This document shows, in pieces, positions 51,590 to 59,830 of a DNA stretch of 64,000 bases; within the stretch, counting starts at the first letter, position 1; each line of letters opens with the position of its first letter. The position numbers and the translations under genes were made by a program. Source of the stretch: Ruminococcus sp. (GTDB lineage: Bacteria > Bacillota > Clostridia > Oscillospirales > Ruminococcaceae); contig JAAVHI010000004.1 of NCBI GenBank assembly GCA_014799785.1, forward strand, positions 82,824 through 146,823, given 5' to 3'. Below the pieces are notes generated by a model. The model did not search any database. It was not told the origin of the DNA and worked only from the letters and a program-made list of their open reading frames with translations.

Positions 51590-53194
51590 TTAGATCGAGT
51601 TTCTGTTCACATAGCTCTGGAAGCTGTTTTTGAGCGACTGATCCACGTTCGCCATAGGATCGGAGTAATGTCTTATCGCGCTTTCTTCGGGAGTAAGCTT
51701 TCCTGCAAGAGAGCCGGGTGCGCCGTTTCTTGTGCATATCTCGTCAAGAGTAAGGTTGCCCGATGTGGTAAGCCAGCCCGAATTGCCGTTTCTCATCAGT
51801 ATCTCAACTCTCTGCGTGCCGTCCGCAAAGGTAACTACCTCGCCGAGCTGACCCACGCCGCTGTAGCCTATATCTGTAACAGGCTTTCCGCTGCTGGAGT
51901 GACCGATGACCTCGTCTGTCTTGATCCTTGAAGTGATCGCGCGGTTATTAATGAATCTGATGTCGTACATTCTTGTGCCCAGACTGTCTGCGAGAGCAGC
52001 CTCTTCGGGGTAAGCCTCAACGGAAATTCTGTGAGGAACGCAGTCTCTTGTGGAAACGCCCTTTTCTGTGGTAACGCCCTTAAGTCCGCTGCCGCTGCTG
52101 AAGTTATAGTTGTCGTAGCTGTAGGAATTATTGATCGTTTCGGAATCATAGCTTCTTGAAATAGTGCCGCTTCCGCTTCCCATAACTGTGTCGGAATTTG
52201 AGGATACAGTGCCCGTGATAACATTGCTGTCCGCATAAACGCCCGCGCTGTAATCGGGAACCTCAACCTCCATGATCTCAACGTAATATTCCTCGGTAAT
52301 ATTAACGCTGCTTGCAGCAGACGTTTCGGTTACTTCGGAAACTCCGCCCGCCTCGTCAAGCTCTTTCATAAACGTGTCGATAAGCGATTCGGATCTTGCC
52401 TTGTAGCTCATAGCAGCCGAAGTTTCAGCCTCCGCAGTCTCGGTGATCGTCTCTCCCGAATTATCTGTGTCGCCGTCCTTATCGGTGCCCTCTTCGCCCT
52501 CTGTGCCGCTTACGTTTTCGGAGCCCTCTGTGCTGTCTGCGCCTTCTACGCCTTCGGTGCCCTCAATGCCTTCCGACCCATCGGTATTGCCTGTGCTCTC
52601 GCCGTCCTCTTCCGCAAGTGCAATAGAATCAAGCGAATAGAGCTTGTCGTTTACCACAACATATGCCTCGCCGTTCGTATAGACAACGTTTGTAACAGTG
52701 CCTATAGCCGCTGTTCCCTCTTCGGCGCTCTTGCTTTTTACCTTGTGTCCGATAAGAGTGAGCATCAGCTTGTAGATGTCTTCCTGTACAATATCCGTTA
52801 CCTTATCGCTCTTGTAGGACATTCCGTCAACCATGAGATAAGGCTCGCCTTTTATTACTGTAACGGACTCGACCGTACCGGTGTAAGAACCTGTTCCGTC
52901 GTCAACAGTAACGACCTTTCCCACCAGAGAAGATGCGTAGCTGATATTGGACTGCTGGGTCATGTTCTTGATACCCTCCAGCATGGAGTACTGAGCCATC
53001 TGCGCGAGAACCTCGGAATCGTCCATAGGATTGTTGAAGTCCTGGTTCTGCATCTGAGCAACAAGAAGCTTCAGATAGCCGTCAAACGACATATAGCTGT
53101 TGCTTTCGTCGGTTTCTTCCTCGAGACTGCTTCTGTTCACATAGTTGCCGGAGATCTTGCTGTATATTCCGTCTGTCATTATGCTGTTGTCCAT
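51590..53194 (-). CDS. flgD: Flagellar hook-capping protein FlgD, greatly extended
   Basis: 534 residues, more than twice the usual size. Residues 30-115 hold the conserved FlgD start: YLKLLVAQMQNQDFNNPMDDSEVLAQMAQYSMLEGI and SLVGKVVTV with the beta-barrel. Then come an acidic Glu/Gly/Ser/Thr linker of tandem short units (about 195-250), a Ser/Tyr/Asn-rich part, and an extra C-terminal domain of about 150 residues (ISVEAYPEEAALADSLGTRMYDIRF, NGAPGSLAGKLTPEESAIRHY) that I do not recognise. The start overlaps fliK by 16 bases; GGGAGG lies within fliK. Confidence 0.9.
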   Translation of the reverse strand: MDNSIMTDGIYSKISGNYVNRSSLEEETDESNSYMSFDGYLKLLVAQMQNQDFNNPMDDSEVLAQMAQYSMLEGIKNMTQQSNISYASSLVGKVVTVDDGTGSYTGTVESVTVIKGEPYLMVDGMSYKSDKVTDIVQEDIYKLMLTLIGHKVKSKSAEEGTAAIGTVTNVVYTNGEAYVVVNDKLYSLDSIALAEEDGESTGNTDGSEGIEGTEGVEGADSTEGSENVSGTEGEEGTDKDGDTDNSGETITETAEAETSAAMSYKARSESLIDTFMKELDEAGGVSEVTETSAASSVNITEEYYVEIMEVEVPDYSAGVYADSNVITGTVSSNSDTVMGSGSGTISRSYDSETINNSYSYDNYNFSSGSGLKGVTTEKGVSTRDCVPHRISVEAYPEEAALADSLGTRMYDIRFINNRAITSRIKTDEVIGHSSSGKPVTDIGYSGVGQLGEVVTFADGTQRVEILMRNGNSGWLTTSGNLTLDEICTRNGAPGSLAGKLTPEESAIRHYSDPMANVDQSLKNSFQSYVNRNSI

Positions 53195-54768
53195 AGTTTC
53201 GCCTCCCTTAATCTTATTTCGCCGTGATCGGCGGCGATCTCGTCAATTCCGTCAATTTCACCGTAGCCGTCGTTTTCTCCGCGTCTGCCGCGTCCGTTTT
53301 CCGATCCGTCCGAGTTTGCCGAATTACGCGCAAAGCTGAAGCCGTGATCCGTAAAGTTAAGACCCATCTGCTCCGCCGCATTTCCCGGCTCAACGATCTG
53401 AACGTCCTTTACCTCGTAATTGTTGTCGGAAAGGCTTTCGCTGAGATAAGCCGCGCGCTGTGACATAAGCTTTCCAACCTCGCCGTACTGAGCCGACATG
53501 ATTACCGACACCGTATTGGCTTCCTTGACAAGCTTTACAGCTACCTGACCCAGCTCCTTAGGTCTGAGAATAAGAACCAGCTCCTTAACGCCGTCCTTAT
53601 CTCCGAACTCGGATATCTCGTCCGTAACGACCTCTTTCACCTGAGCCTCAACGGAACGTGCCGTTTCGGGTCTGAGTTCTGTTTCGGCCTTTTCGGTCCT
53701 GATATCGCCGCGCACAAAAACGCTTTCCGTTTCAGCGCCCAGAGCCGCGATCTCGTCTGCCCTGTCGTCAGCCATTTCTTCCTCGGGCTTCTCTCTTTCG
53801 GTCAGACCCAAATCTGTTTCAGCCGCAGGAGCTTTCGTCTCAACCGTCTGTTCGGGAGCGATCTCCTCTGTCTCAACAGAAGTTCTTCTTCCGATGTTGT
53901 TCACCTGTTCGGAAGCGTTGTTGATCTTCAAAGCTGAAAATCCTGCTCTTACCGGTGTTTCGGGAACTTCCTCGGTTTCGGTAACGACCTCCGCCGCAAA
54001 TTCGCTGTAGAGCTTTTCAGCTTCGGGGACTTTTTCGGGAGCCTCCTGTTTGATAGCCTCCATAGGAGCCTTCAGAGCCTCAGCCGCGTTTCCGACCGCC
54101 TCAGCCTTTGTTTCGCTGTCAGCAGCTTCAAGGCTTTCGATCTCCTCGGGCGGGATATTCAGCATAGCCGCCAGAGCGTCCGCCGCTGTGGTCTCGTCGC
54201 TGTCCTCGTCGTCCTTGGTTCCGAGAATTGCAGAAATTATCTTCTCCAGCTCACCCAGAAGCACGTCGGGTTCGGTTTCCTTTTCCTCCGCAGTTTCAAG
54301 CATTATGCCCAGCCTGTTCATGATCTCCGCGCCGAGAAGAATGTCCTCGCCAAGCAGGTCGTCCTCGTCGGAAAAGCCCGCGCTGCCGTCGGAAAGAATC
54401 ATAAACATATCTGTTTTTCTTTCCTTGCCGTCGCTCGTGCCTCTCATTGCGTTGAGAACCGTTTTCAGCAAAAGCGTAAGAGCCTTTTTCACTGCGTCGT
54501 CAGAATTTTCGATCCGCTTAAGCGCCTCGGCAAACGGGCCGTCGTCGGGATTTGCTTCAACGATTGCTTCCGTCTCTTCGGATTCTCCCGTGGCCTCGGC
54601 CATACCTGTCTGAGATGCCTGAGCATTCTGCGTATTTTGCAGAGCCAGTATCTCGGAAAAGGTTGAACCGCCCTCGGGGATATCCTCCGCGCCGGGAAGC
54701 TTCTGACCCGAATTAGCCGCCGCAGCCATAGCCGCCGCCTGCAAATCGAATAAAATCGTGTTCGTCAT
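53179..54768 (-). CDS. fliK: Flagellar hook-length control protein FliK
   Basis: 529 residues. The first ~370 are low-complexity, rich in Glu, Ala and Thr, as expected for the secreted molecular ruler. The conserved C-terminal domain begins near 385: KELVLILRPKELGQVAVKLV, MSAQYGEVGKLMSQRAAYLSESLSDNNYEV; it contacts FlhB to stop hook growth. A Gly/Asn/Asp-rich tail follows. AAGGAGG precedes the ATG. Confidence 0.9.
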   Translation of the reverse strand: MTNTILFDLQAAAMAAAANSGQKLPGAEDIPEGGSTFSEILALQNTQNAQASQTGMAEATGESEETEAIVEANPDDGPFAEALKRIENSDDAVKKALTLLLKTVLNAMRGTSDGKERKTDMFMILSDGSAGFSDEDDLLGEDILLGAEIMNRLGIMLETAEEKETEPDVLLGELEKIISAILGTKDDEDSDETTAADALAAMLNIPPEEIESLEAADSETKAEAVGNAAEALKAPMEAIKQEAPEKVPEAEKLYSEFAAEVVTETEEVPETPVRAGFSALKINNASEQVNNIGRRTSVETEEIAPEQTVETKAPAAETDLGLTEREKPEEEMADDRADEIAALGAETESVFVRGDIRTEKAETELRPETARSVEAQVKEVVTDEISEFGDKDGVKELVLILRPKELGQVAVKLVKEANTVSVIMSAQYGEVGKLMSQRAAYLSESLSDNNYEVKDVQIVEPGNAAEQMGLNFTDHGFSFARNSANSDGSENGRGRRGENDGYGEIDGIDEIAADHGEIRLREAKLWTTA

Positions 54769-54847
54769 TTTTTCCCTCCTTTACAATAAGATATTTATTT
54801 AAAGTACGGCTGCTTCATAAAGCGAAGCGTCCGCGCCTTAAACCGAA

Positions 54848-55288
54848 TTAACTTCTGTAGGTGCTGTTTGTCACATATTCGGCGATAAACTGTTCCTCAG
54901 CCTTTGCCACCTTGAAGTTGTATTCTTCAAGCTGTTTGTCCTCCAGCTTTTCCAGCGAGGAGACTTCTTTCGTCGCCTCGATCACCACCGAAAGCTGTTT
55001 CTGCACCTTGACCTCCATTTTTTCAATAGAAGCCTCCAGCTCCTTTATCTGAGCCGAAAGGGACTGGTGATATCCCTTAAAAACATTTACCTGCATTATA
55101 GTCATGCCCTGAGCGGATTTCAGACAGAACTCCCTGTTTGAGTTCTTCAGCTTTTCCTCCAAGGCTCTTTTTTCATCTATGTACTGCTGCTGCTGCCGTC
55201 TCAGATGAGCGAGACTGTTTTTCTCCCTGTCCAGCACCTGCTGCTTGTAGTTCATTAACTTGTTCAAAGAAAATTCAAACCGTTTCAA
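54848..55288 (-). CDS. fliJ: Flagellar export chaperone FliJ
   Basis: 146 residues, nearly all coiled coil: FEFSLNKLMNYKQQVLDREK, then long heptads (LEASIEKMEVKVQKQL, VSSLEKLEDKQLEEY). Starts with TTG behind GGAGG. FliJ couples the FliI ATPase to FlhA; here the gene is separated from fliI by the LRR gene, whereas the two are normally adjacent. Confidence 0.93.
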   Translation of the reverse strand: MKRFEFSLNKLMNYKQQVLDREKNSLAHLRRQQQQYIDEKRALEEKLKNSNREFCLKSAQGMTIMQVNVFKGYHQSLSAQIKELEASIEKMEVKVQKQLSVVIEATKEVSSLEKLEDKQLEEYNFKVAKAEEQFIAEYVTNSTYRS

Positions 55289-55326
55289 GCGTTAGTCCTC
55301 CGTGTGGGAAATTAGGGAATAAAACC

Positions 55327-56127
55327 TCAGCGAATATCATTCAGCTTGGGATTGCCGCTGATGTCAATATCGCCCTTGTCAAATTCATTTGTACCGCAGT
55401 ACAGCCGTACCAGCTTCGGACAGCCGCTTATGTCAAGTTCTGTCAGATTATTGTCCGCACAGTTCAGGCTTTTCAGCTTTTTGCAGCCGCTTACATCAAG
55501 ACCTTCAAGCATATTTCCAAAGCAATAAACTTCAACCAGTTCGGTATTGTTTTTCAGGCTGAGTTTTTTCAGATTGTTTTTGTTGCAGTACAAATTTGTC
55601 AGCTTGGTATTTTTGCTTACGTTAAGCGTTGTCAGTTCGCACATATTGCAGTACAGCTTTTTCAGTTCTGTGTTTTTCTGAACGTAAAGCTTCTGTATCT
55701 TATTCCCGCCGCACGACAGTATTTCAAGCTTCGTATTCTTGCTTACATTAAGGCTTTCCAGCATATTTCCGTCGCAGTAAAGCTCTTTCAGACCGGTATT
55801 TTTGCTGACGTTAAGCTTTGTAAGCTCGTTTCCCTCGCAGCGGAGCTGTTCAAGATTCCGGAAATAACCCACGCCGGAAAGCGATCTTATTATTTTGTCA
55901 TCATCGGGGAACCCGACGTCTATCACCGACACCGCGTCCCTTTCCCCGTCAGACAGAGAACCGTTCCCGTCGGTATCGAACTGCGAGACATACTCGCGGA
56001 AAATTTCATCGGGGAAATATTTTTCATCTATCGGGACTTTCGTTCCTGCCGCAAACGCCGTGACCGTAACAGCCGAAGCCGCCATCACCGCCGCCGCAAG
56101 AGCAGCCAAGACCTTTTTAAAGCGCAA
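55327..56127 (-). CDS. Secreted LRR protein with EF-hand, inside the flagellar operon
   Basis: 266 residues, TTG start behind AGGAGGGGGG. Signal peptide (MRFKKVLAALAAAVMAASAV..., cleavage near residue 27). A perfect 12-residue EF-hand loop DTDGNGSLSDGE at 51-62 should bind Ca2+. Then about eight leucine-rich repeats of 21 residues (LNVSKNTGLKELYCDGN type), each with a Tyr-Cys or Ser-Cys before the turn. No membrane anchor. The domain pair is common in surface and secreted proteins of Ruminococcus relatives. It lies 25 bases from fliI and 38 from fliJ, same strand, so it must be on the flagellar transcript. No known flagellar protein looks like this. Confidence 0.92.
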   Translation of the reverse strand: MRFKKVLAALAAAVMAASAVTVTAFAAGTKVPIDEKYFPDEIFREYVSQFDTDGNGSLSDGERDAVSVIDVGFPDDDKIIRSLSGVGYFRNLEQLRCEGNELTKLNVSKNTGLKELYCDGNMLESLNVSKNTKLEILSCGGNKIQKLYVQKNTELKKLYCNMCELTTLNVSKNTKLTNLYCNKNNLKKLSLKNNTELVEVYCFGNMLEGLDVSGCKKLKSLNCADNNLTELDISGCPKLVRLYCGTNEFDKGDIDISGNPKLNDIR

Positions 56128-56152
56128 AATAATTCCCCCCTCCTATTGTTGT

Positions 56153-57472
56153 TTATTTGATCGCGTCTTTCATCATCTTAACGGTCTCCTCGTAGGAGAA
56201 CGCCTCGTCGGTAGCCTGCTGTAAAAATGCGTTTATCTTGTCTATCTTGCGGAGCGCCTCGTCCAGCGCAGGGTTTGTGCCCTTTTTATATGCGCCTATG
56301 GAAACAAGGTCGTAGTTCGCATAGTAGACAGAAAGCAGATTTCTCATCTTTGACGCGGTATTCTGCTGATCCTTGTCGGTGATCTCCGACATAAGTCTGG
56401 ACACCGATTCGAGTATTTCTATGGCGGGATAATGGTTTCTCGCCGCTGTTTTTCTGGAAAGGATAATATGTCCGTCAATGATACCGCGGACTGTATCGGA
56501 AATAGGCTCGTTGGTGTCGTCGCCCTCCACAAGCACCGTGTAGATGCCCGTAATAGAGCCGTTCTCGAAATTGCCCGCCCGCTCCAGAAGCTTCGGCATA
56601 GCCGTGTAGATGGACGGCGTGTAGCCTCTTGCGATAGGAGCTTCTCCCGTTGCAAGACCTATTTCTCTCTGCGCCATGGCGTAACGCGTAAGAGAATCCA
56701 TCATCAGCAGGACGTTCTTGCCCTGATCCTTGAAGTACTCCGCGATCGCCGTAGCGGTCATGGGACATTTATTTCTCATCATGGACGGCTGATCTGAGGT
56801 AGCAACTACCAGCACCGACCGCGCCATGCCCTTATCGCCAAGGTCTCTCTCAATGAACTCCAGAACCTCTCTGCCACGCTCTCCAACAAGAGCGATAACG
56901 TTGATGTCCGCCTGGACTTCCCTTGCGATCATGCCCAGCAGCGTGGATTTACCAACGCCCGAGCCTGCAAAGATACCCATTCTCTGACCTCTGCCTATGG
57001 TAAGCAGACCGTCAATAGCCTTTACGCCGAACGGGATAATATCGTCTATCCTTGGTCTTGTAAGAGGGTTGACGGGTTCGCCTGCAATGGAGTAGCTTTC
57101 GGTGGTATTTATGGGAGGTCCGCCGTCGATAGGCTGACCTATAGCATTGATGATCCTGCCCACCAGCTCGCTGCCAACGCCCACCTGGAGCTGTTTTCCC
57201 GTATTGTCAACAATAGAGCCGGGACCTATTCCCTCTATATCGGTATAGGGCATAAGCATTACCTTGCCGTTGTTGAAGCCGACTACCTCGCCGTAAATAA
57301 ACCTGTCGGAGAATCTGCCGCCCTCGCCTTTCCGGTAAATGCGGCACACGTCTCCGATATTGGCTTCGGGACCCGACGCTTCAATGGTCATACCGATTAT
57401 TTTTTCAATTTTGCCTTGATATCTGAACAAATCCGCCTGCTTGGCGGCTTCGCGTACAGCTGCAAAATTCAT
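56153..57472 (-). CDS. fliI: Flagellar export ATPase FliI
   Basis: 439 residues. Related to F1 ATPase beta: Walker A GSGVGKST at 170-177, GERGREV, LLMMDSLTRYAMAQREIGLA (Walker B), and GYTPSIYTAMPKLLERAG. It unfolds or docks export substrates at the gate. ATG follows GCGGAG, 8 bases after fliH. Confidence 0.97.
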   Translation of the reverse strand: MNFAAVREAAKQADLFRYQGKIEKIIGMTIEASGPEANIGDVCRIYRKGEGGRFSDRFIYGEVVGFNNGKVMLMPYTDIEGIGPGSIVDNTGKQLQVGVGSELVGRIINAIGQPIDGGPPINTTESYSIAGEPVNPLTRPRIDDIIPFGVKAIDGLLTIGRGQRMGIFAGSGVGKSTLLGMIAREVQADINVIALVGERGREVLEFIERDLGDKGMARSVLVVATSDQPSMMRNKCPMTATAIAEYFKDQGKNVLLMMDSLTRYAMAQREIGLATGEAPIARGYTPSIYTAMPKLLERAGNFENGSITGIYTVLVEGDDTNEPISDTVRGIIDGHIILSRKTAARNHYPAIEILESVSRLMSEITDKDQQNTASKMRNLLSVYYANYDLVSIGAYKKGTNPALDEALRKIDKINAFLQQATDEAFSYEETVKMMKDAIK

Positions 57473-57480
57473 ACTATCTA

Positions 57481-58827
57481 TTACTCCGCGTTTTCCGCCG
57501 CGTCGCTGCGCGGCTTGGTTTTTCTGCCAGACTTAGCTGTCTTTGGAGGCGCTGCTTCAACTGCGGGTTCTGCACCTGCCGTTTCGTCAGCCGTCTCTGC
57601 TGCCGCTGCTTCCGCACCGATTTCCGCTGCCGCTTCCATCATTGCATCCGCGTTTGCTTCCGCACCTGCTTCAGCCATAAGCTCAGCCATCAGAGCCGCC
57701 GCCTCGTCCTCGGTCAATTGAGGTTCTTCCTTCGCAGCCGCTCCGCCTGCCATAACGTCAGCCATAACATCGGCAAAGCTTTCCTGTTCGGGAAGCTCTT
57801 CCTGCGCAAATTCCGCGGCTTTCGCCTGTTCGGTAACTGCTGCCGCTTCGGCAATTTCAGCCGCCTCAGCCGATTCCCTGAGACTTTCGGCAGGGACAGC
57901 GTCCGAAGCTATGTCAAAGGAAGCCCCCGCCACATCCGACCCGTCACTCTCGCCGCGGGTCGTCCTGAGTATCTCCTTAAGGAATTCAAGCTGTGTGGGA
58001 ACGCCCGCGTCCACTATCTCGGAGCCGTTGTCCTCGATAACGGTACCCTCTTCGGCGTCCTCGTCAAACTCGATCTCCACCTCGGGAATAAAAGGAATGA
58101 TATCCTTTATAAGCTTTTCGTCGGTCTTGAATCTTTCGGTAATGCCGTCCTCGGCAAGAGTTATTTTGATATAGTCGGAATTGCGGAAATTCTTAGCCGC
58201 CTCGGCAATAATTCCCTCAATTACCTGCGGATTAGTTCTCAGCTCGGCGCGGACGATCTTGTTTACAAGCTCGAAAACGGTAGTCCGCATTTCCTCTTCG
58301 GCAGAGATGTAGTAAGCTTCTTTTCGGGAATTTATCTCCGAAAGCAGTCTGCCCGAAGCGTCGATGTACTTGCTGTACTTTTCAAGCGACTCTTTTCTTC
58401 CGTCGGCAAAGCCCTCGTCGTAGCCCTCTTTTTTAGCCTGCTCCTTGAGCATTGCGCACTCCCTTTTGGCCTTTTCCATAATAGCCATGGTGTCCGCTTT
58501 TGCTTTTGCGGAGATATTTGCGGCTTCGTTTCTGCCCTGCTCCAGTATCTGAGCGCGCTCCTGCTCCAAAGCCTCGGAGCGCTCTGCAAGTATCTGTGAA
58601 AGCTTTGTTTCCACCGCCTCGTTTATGCGGCGTTCCTCCTCGGCTTTCTCTCTGGCTTTTTCCTCCTCGGCGCGTCTGCGCTGTTCCTCGGCGGAAATGA
58701 TCTCTCCCGTCTCCTCGTCCTCGCCGGGCAGGTATACAGTATTATCAATTTTTATCGGCTCGCCCACGCTGTAGGCGGGAACATATCCATAGCCCCCATA
58801 GCCGTAGCCTTTAACGATTTTAAGCAA
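57481..58827 (-). CDS. fliH: FliI regulator FliH with long Ala/Glu tail
   Basis: 448 residues. A coiled-coil N-terminal half (about 40-150, EEQRRRAEEEKAREKAEEERR and onward), then the conserved FliH/V-ATPase E-like domain (about 160-285, with EEMRTTVFELVNKIVRAELR and VPTQLEFLKEIL). Normal proteins stop there; here about 155 residues rich in Ala, Glu and Met follow, ending in a basic KSGRKTKPR. FliH holds FliI and docks it at the C-ring. TTG start; overlaps fliG by 8 bases. Confidence 0.9.
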   Translation of the reverse strand: MLKIVKGYGYGGYGYVPAYSVGEPIKIDNTVYLPGEDEETGEIISAEEQRRRAEEEKAREKAEEERRINEAVETKLSQILAERSEALEQERAQILEQGRNEAANISAKAKADTMAIMEKAKRECAMLKEQAKKEGYDEGFADGRKESLEKYSKYIDASGRLLSEINSRKEAYYISAEEEMRTTVFELVNKIVRAELRTNPQVIEGIIAEAAKNFRNSDYIKITLAEDGITERFKTDEKLIKDIIPFIPEVEIEFDEDAEEGTVIEDNGSEIVDAGVPTQLEFLKEILRTTRGESDGSDVAGASFDIASDAVPAESLRESAEAAEIAEAAAVTEQAKAAEFAQEELPEQESFADVMADVMAGGAAAKEEPQLTEDEAAALMAELMAEAGAEANADAMMEAAAEIGAEAAAAETADETAGAEPAVEAAPPKTAKSGRKTKPRSDAAENAE

Positions 58828-59830
58828 TGATCTCGTCCTCTCCGCCCTTGCCGATTACAAGCTCGCCTTCTTCTTCCAGATGCCTGATGATACCAACGAT
58901 CCTCTGCTGAGCCTCGTCAACATCACGCATACGAACGTTATGCAGGTATTCGATCTCCTGCTGTATGGACTCCTGCATTCTCTGAGGCATATTCGCATAA
59001 AGCGTAGCTGCAACCTCCGCGTTGGAGCCCTTGATAGCCACCGCAAGATCCTTTGTCTCCACGTCTCTGATGAAACGCTGAATGGACATGGAATCCAGTG
59101 AAAGAATGTCCTCGAATACGAACATCTTCTTTTTGATCTCGTCTACCAGAGCGGGATCTCTCGAAGACAGCTCGTCGAATATGTATTTCTCCGTACCGCG
59201 GTCCACCTTGTTGAGGACGTCCGCCACGTAGTTGATACCGCCGACCTCCGTAAGGTCCATAGAAACGACCGCCGCGAATTTTCTCTCCAGCGTGGATTCG
59301 ATAGCCTTGATAGTTTCCGGCGAAGCGGATTCCATCTTGGCAATTCTTTCCACTACCTCCACGCGCTTCTCCTTGGGAAGCTCCTGGAGAACCAGCGAAG
59401 CCTGGTCCGAATTTACGTATGAAAGCACCAGAGCGATAGTCTGGGGATGCTCGTTCTGAATAATGGCAAGCAGGTTCTTGTAGTCCGATTTTCTGACGAA
59501 CTCGAACGCCTTTGTCTGCATGGACTTGGAAACCTTGTCCATGAGTCTCTGCGCCATTTCGGGACCGTAAGCCTTTTCCAGAACGGAACGGGCGTAGTCT
59601 ATACCGCCCTCGGTGATGACCTTCTGGGTCAGACAAAGCTCGTAAAATTCGTTCAGCACCTCGTCCACCGCGGCAATGTCCATATATGGCAGACTGGAAA
59701 CCTCGAATGTAAGCTTTTCTACCTCGTCGTCGTTAAGTCTTTTGTAAACGCCGGCCGCATTTTCTGCACCTATCGAGGTGATAACGACCGCAGCCTTCTG
59801 CAAATAGGTAAGCTCTTCAACATCAGACAT
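58820..59830 (-). CDS. fliG: Flagellar motor switch protein FliG
   Basis: 336 residues, three armadillo-like domains. Marks: LTYLQKAAVVITSIGAENAAGVYKRL, EHPQTIALVLSYVNSDQAS (EHPQ motif), and the C-terminal torque helix region RFIRDVETKDLAVAIKGSNAE with the charged residues that meet MotA. Bridges MS-ring and C-ring. Overlaps fliF by one base (TGATG). Confidence 0.97.
   Translation of the reverse strand: MSDVEELTYLQKAAVVITSIGAENAAGVYKRLNDDEVEKLTFEVSSLPYMDIAAVDEVLNEFYELCLTQKVITEGGIDYARSVLEKAYGPEMAQRLMDKVSKSMQTKAFEFVRKSDYKNLLAIIQNEHPQTIALVLSYVNSDQASLVLQELPKEKRVEVVERIAKMESASPETIKAIESTLERKFAAVVSMDLTEVGGINYVADVLNKVDRGTEKYIFDELSSRDPALVDEIKKKMFVFEDILSLDSMSIQRFIRDVETKDLAVAIKGSNAEVAATLYANMPQRMQESIQQEIEYLHNVRMRDVDEAQQRIVGIIRHLEEEGELVIGKGGEDEIIA

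Noticed and set aside
52440..52620. Short tandem repeats as a possible CRISPR or minisatellite element
   Set aside because: In-frame, imperfect codons for the Glu/Gly-rich linker of FlgD.
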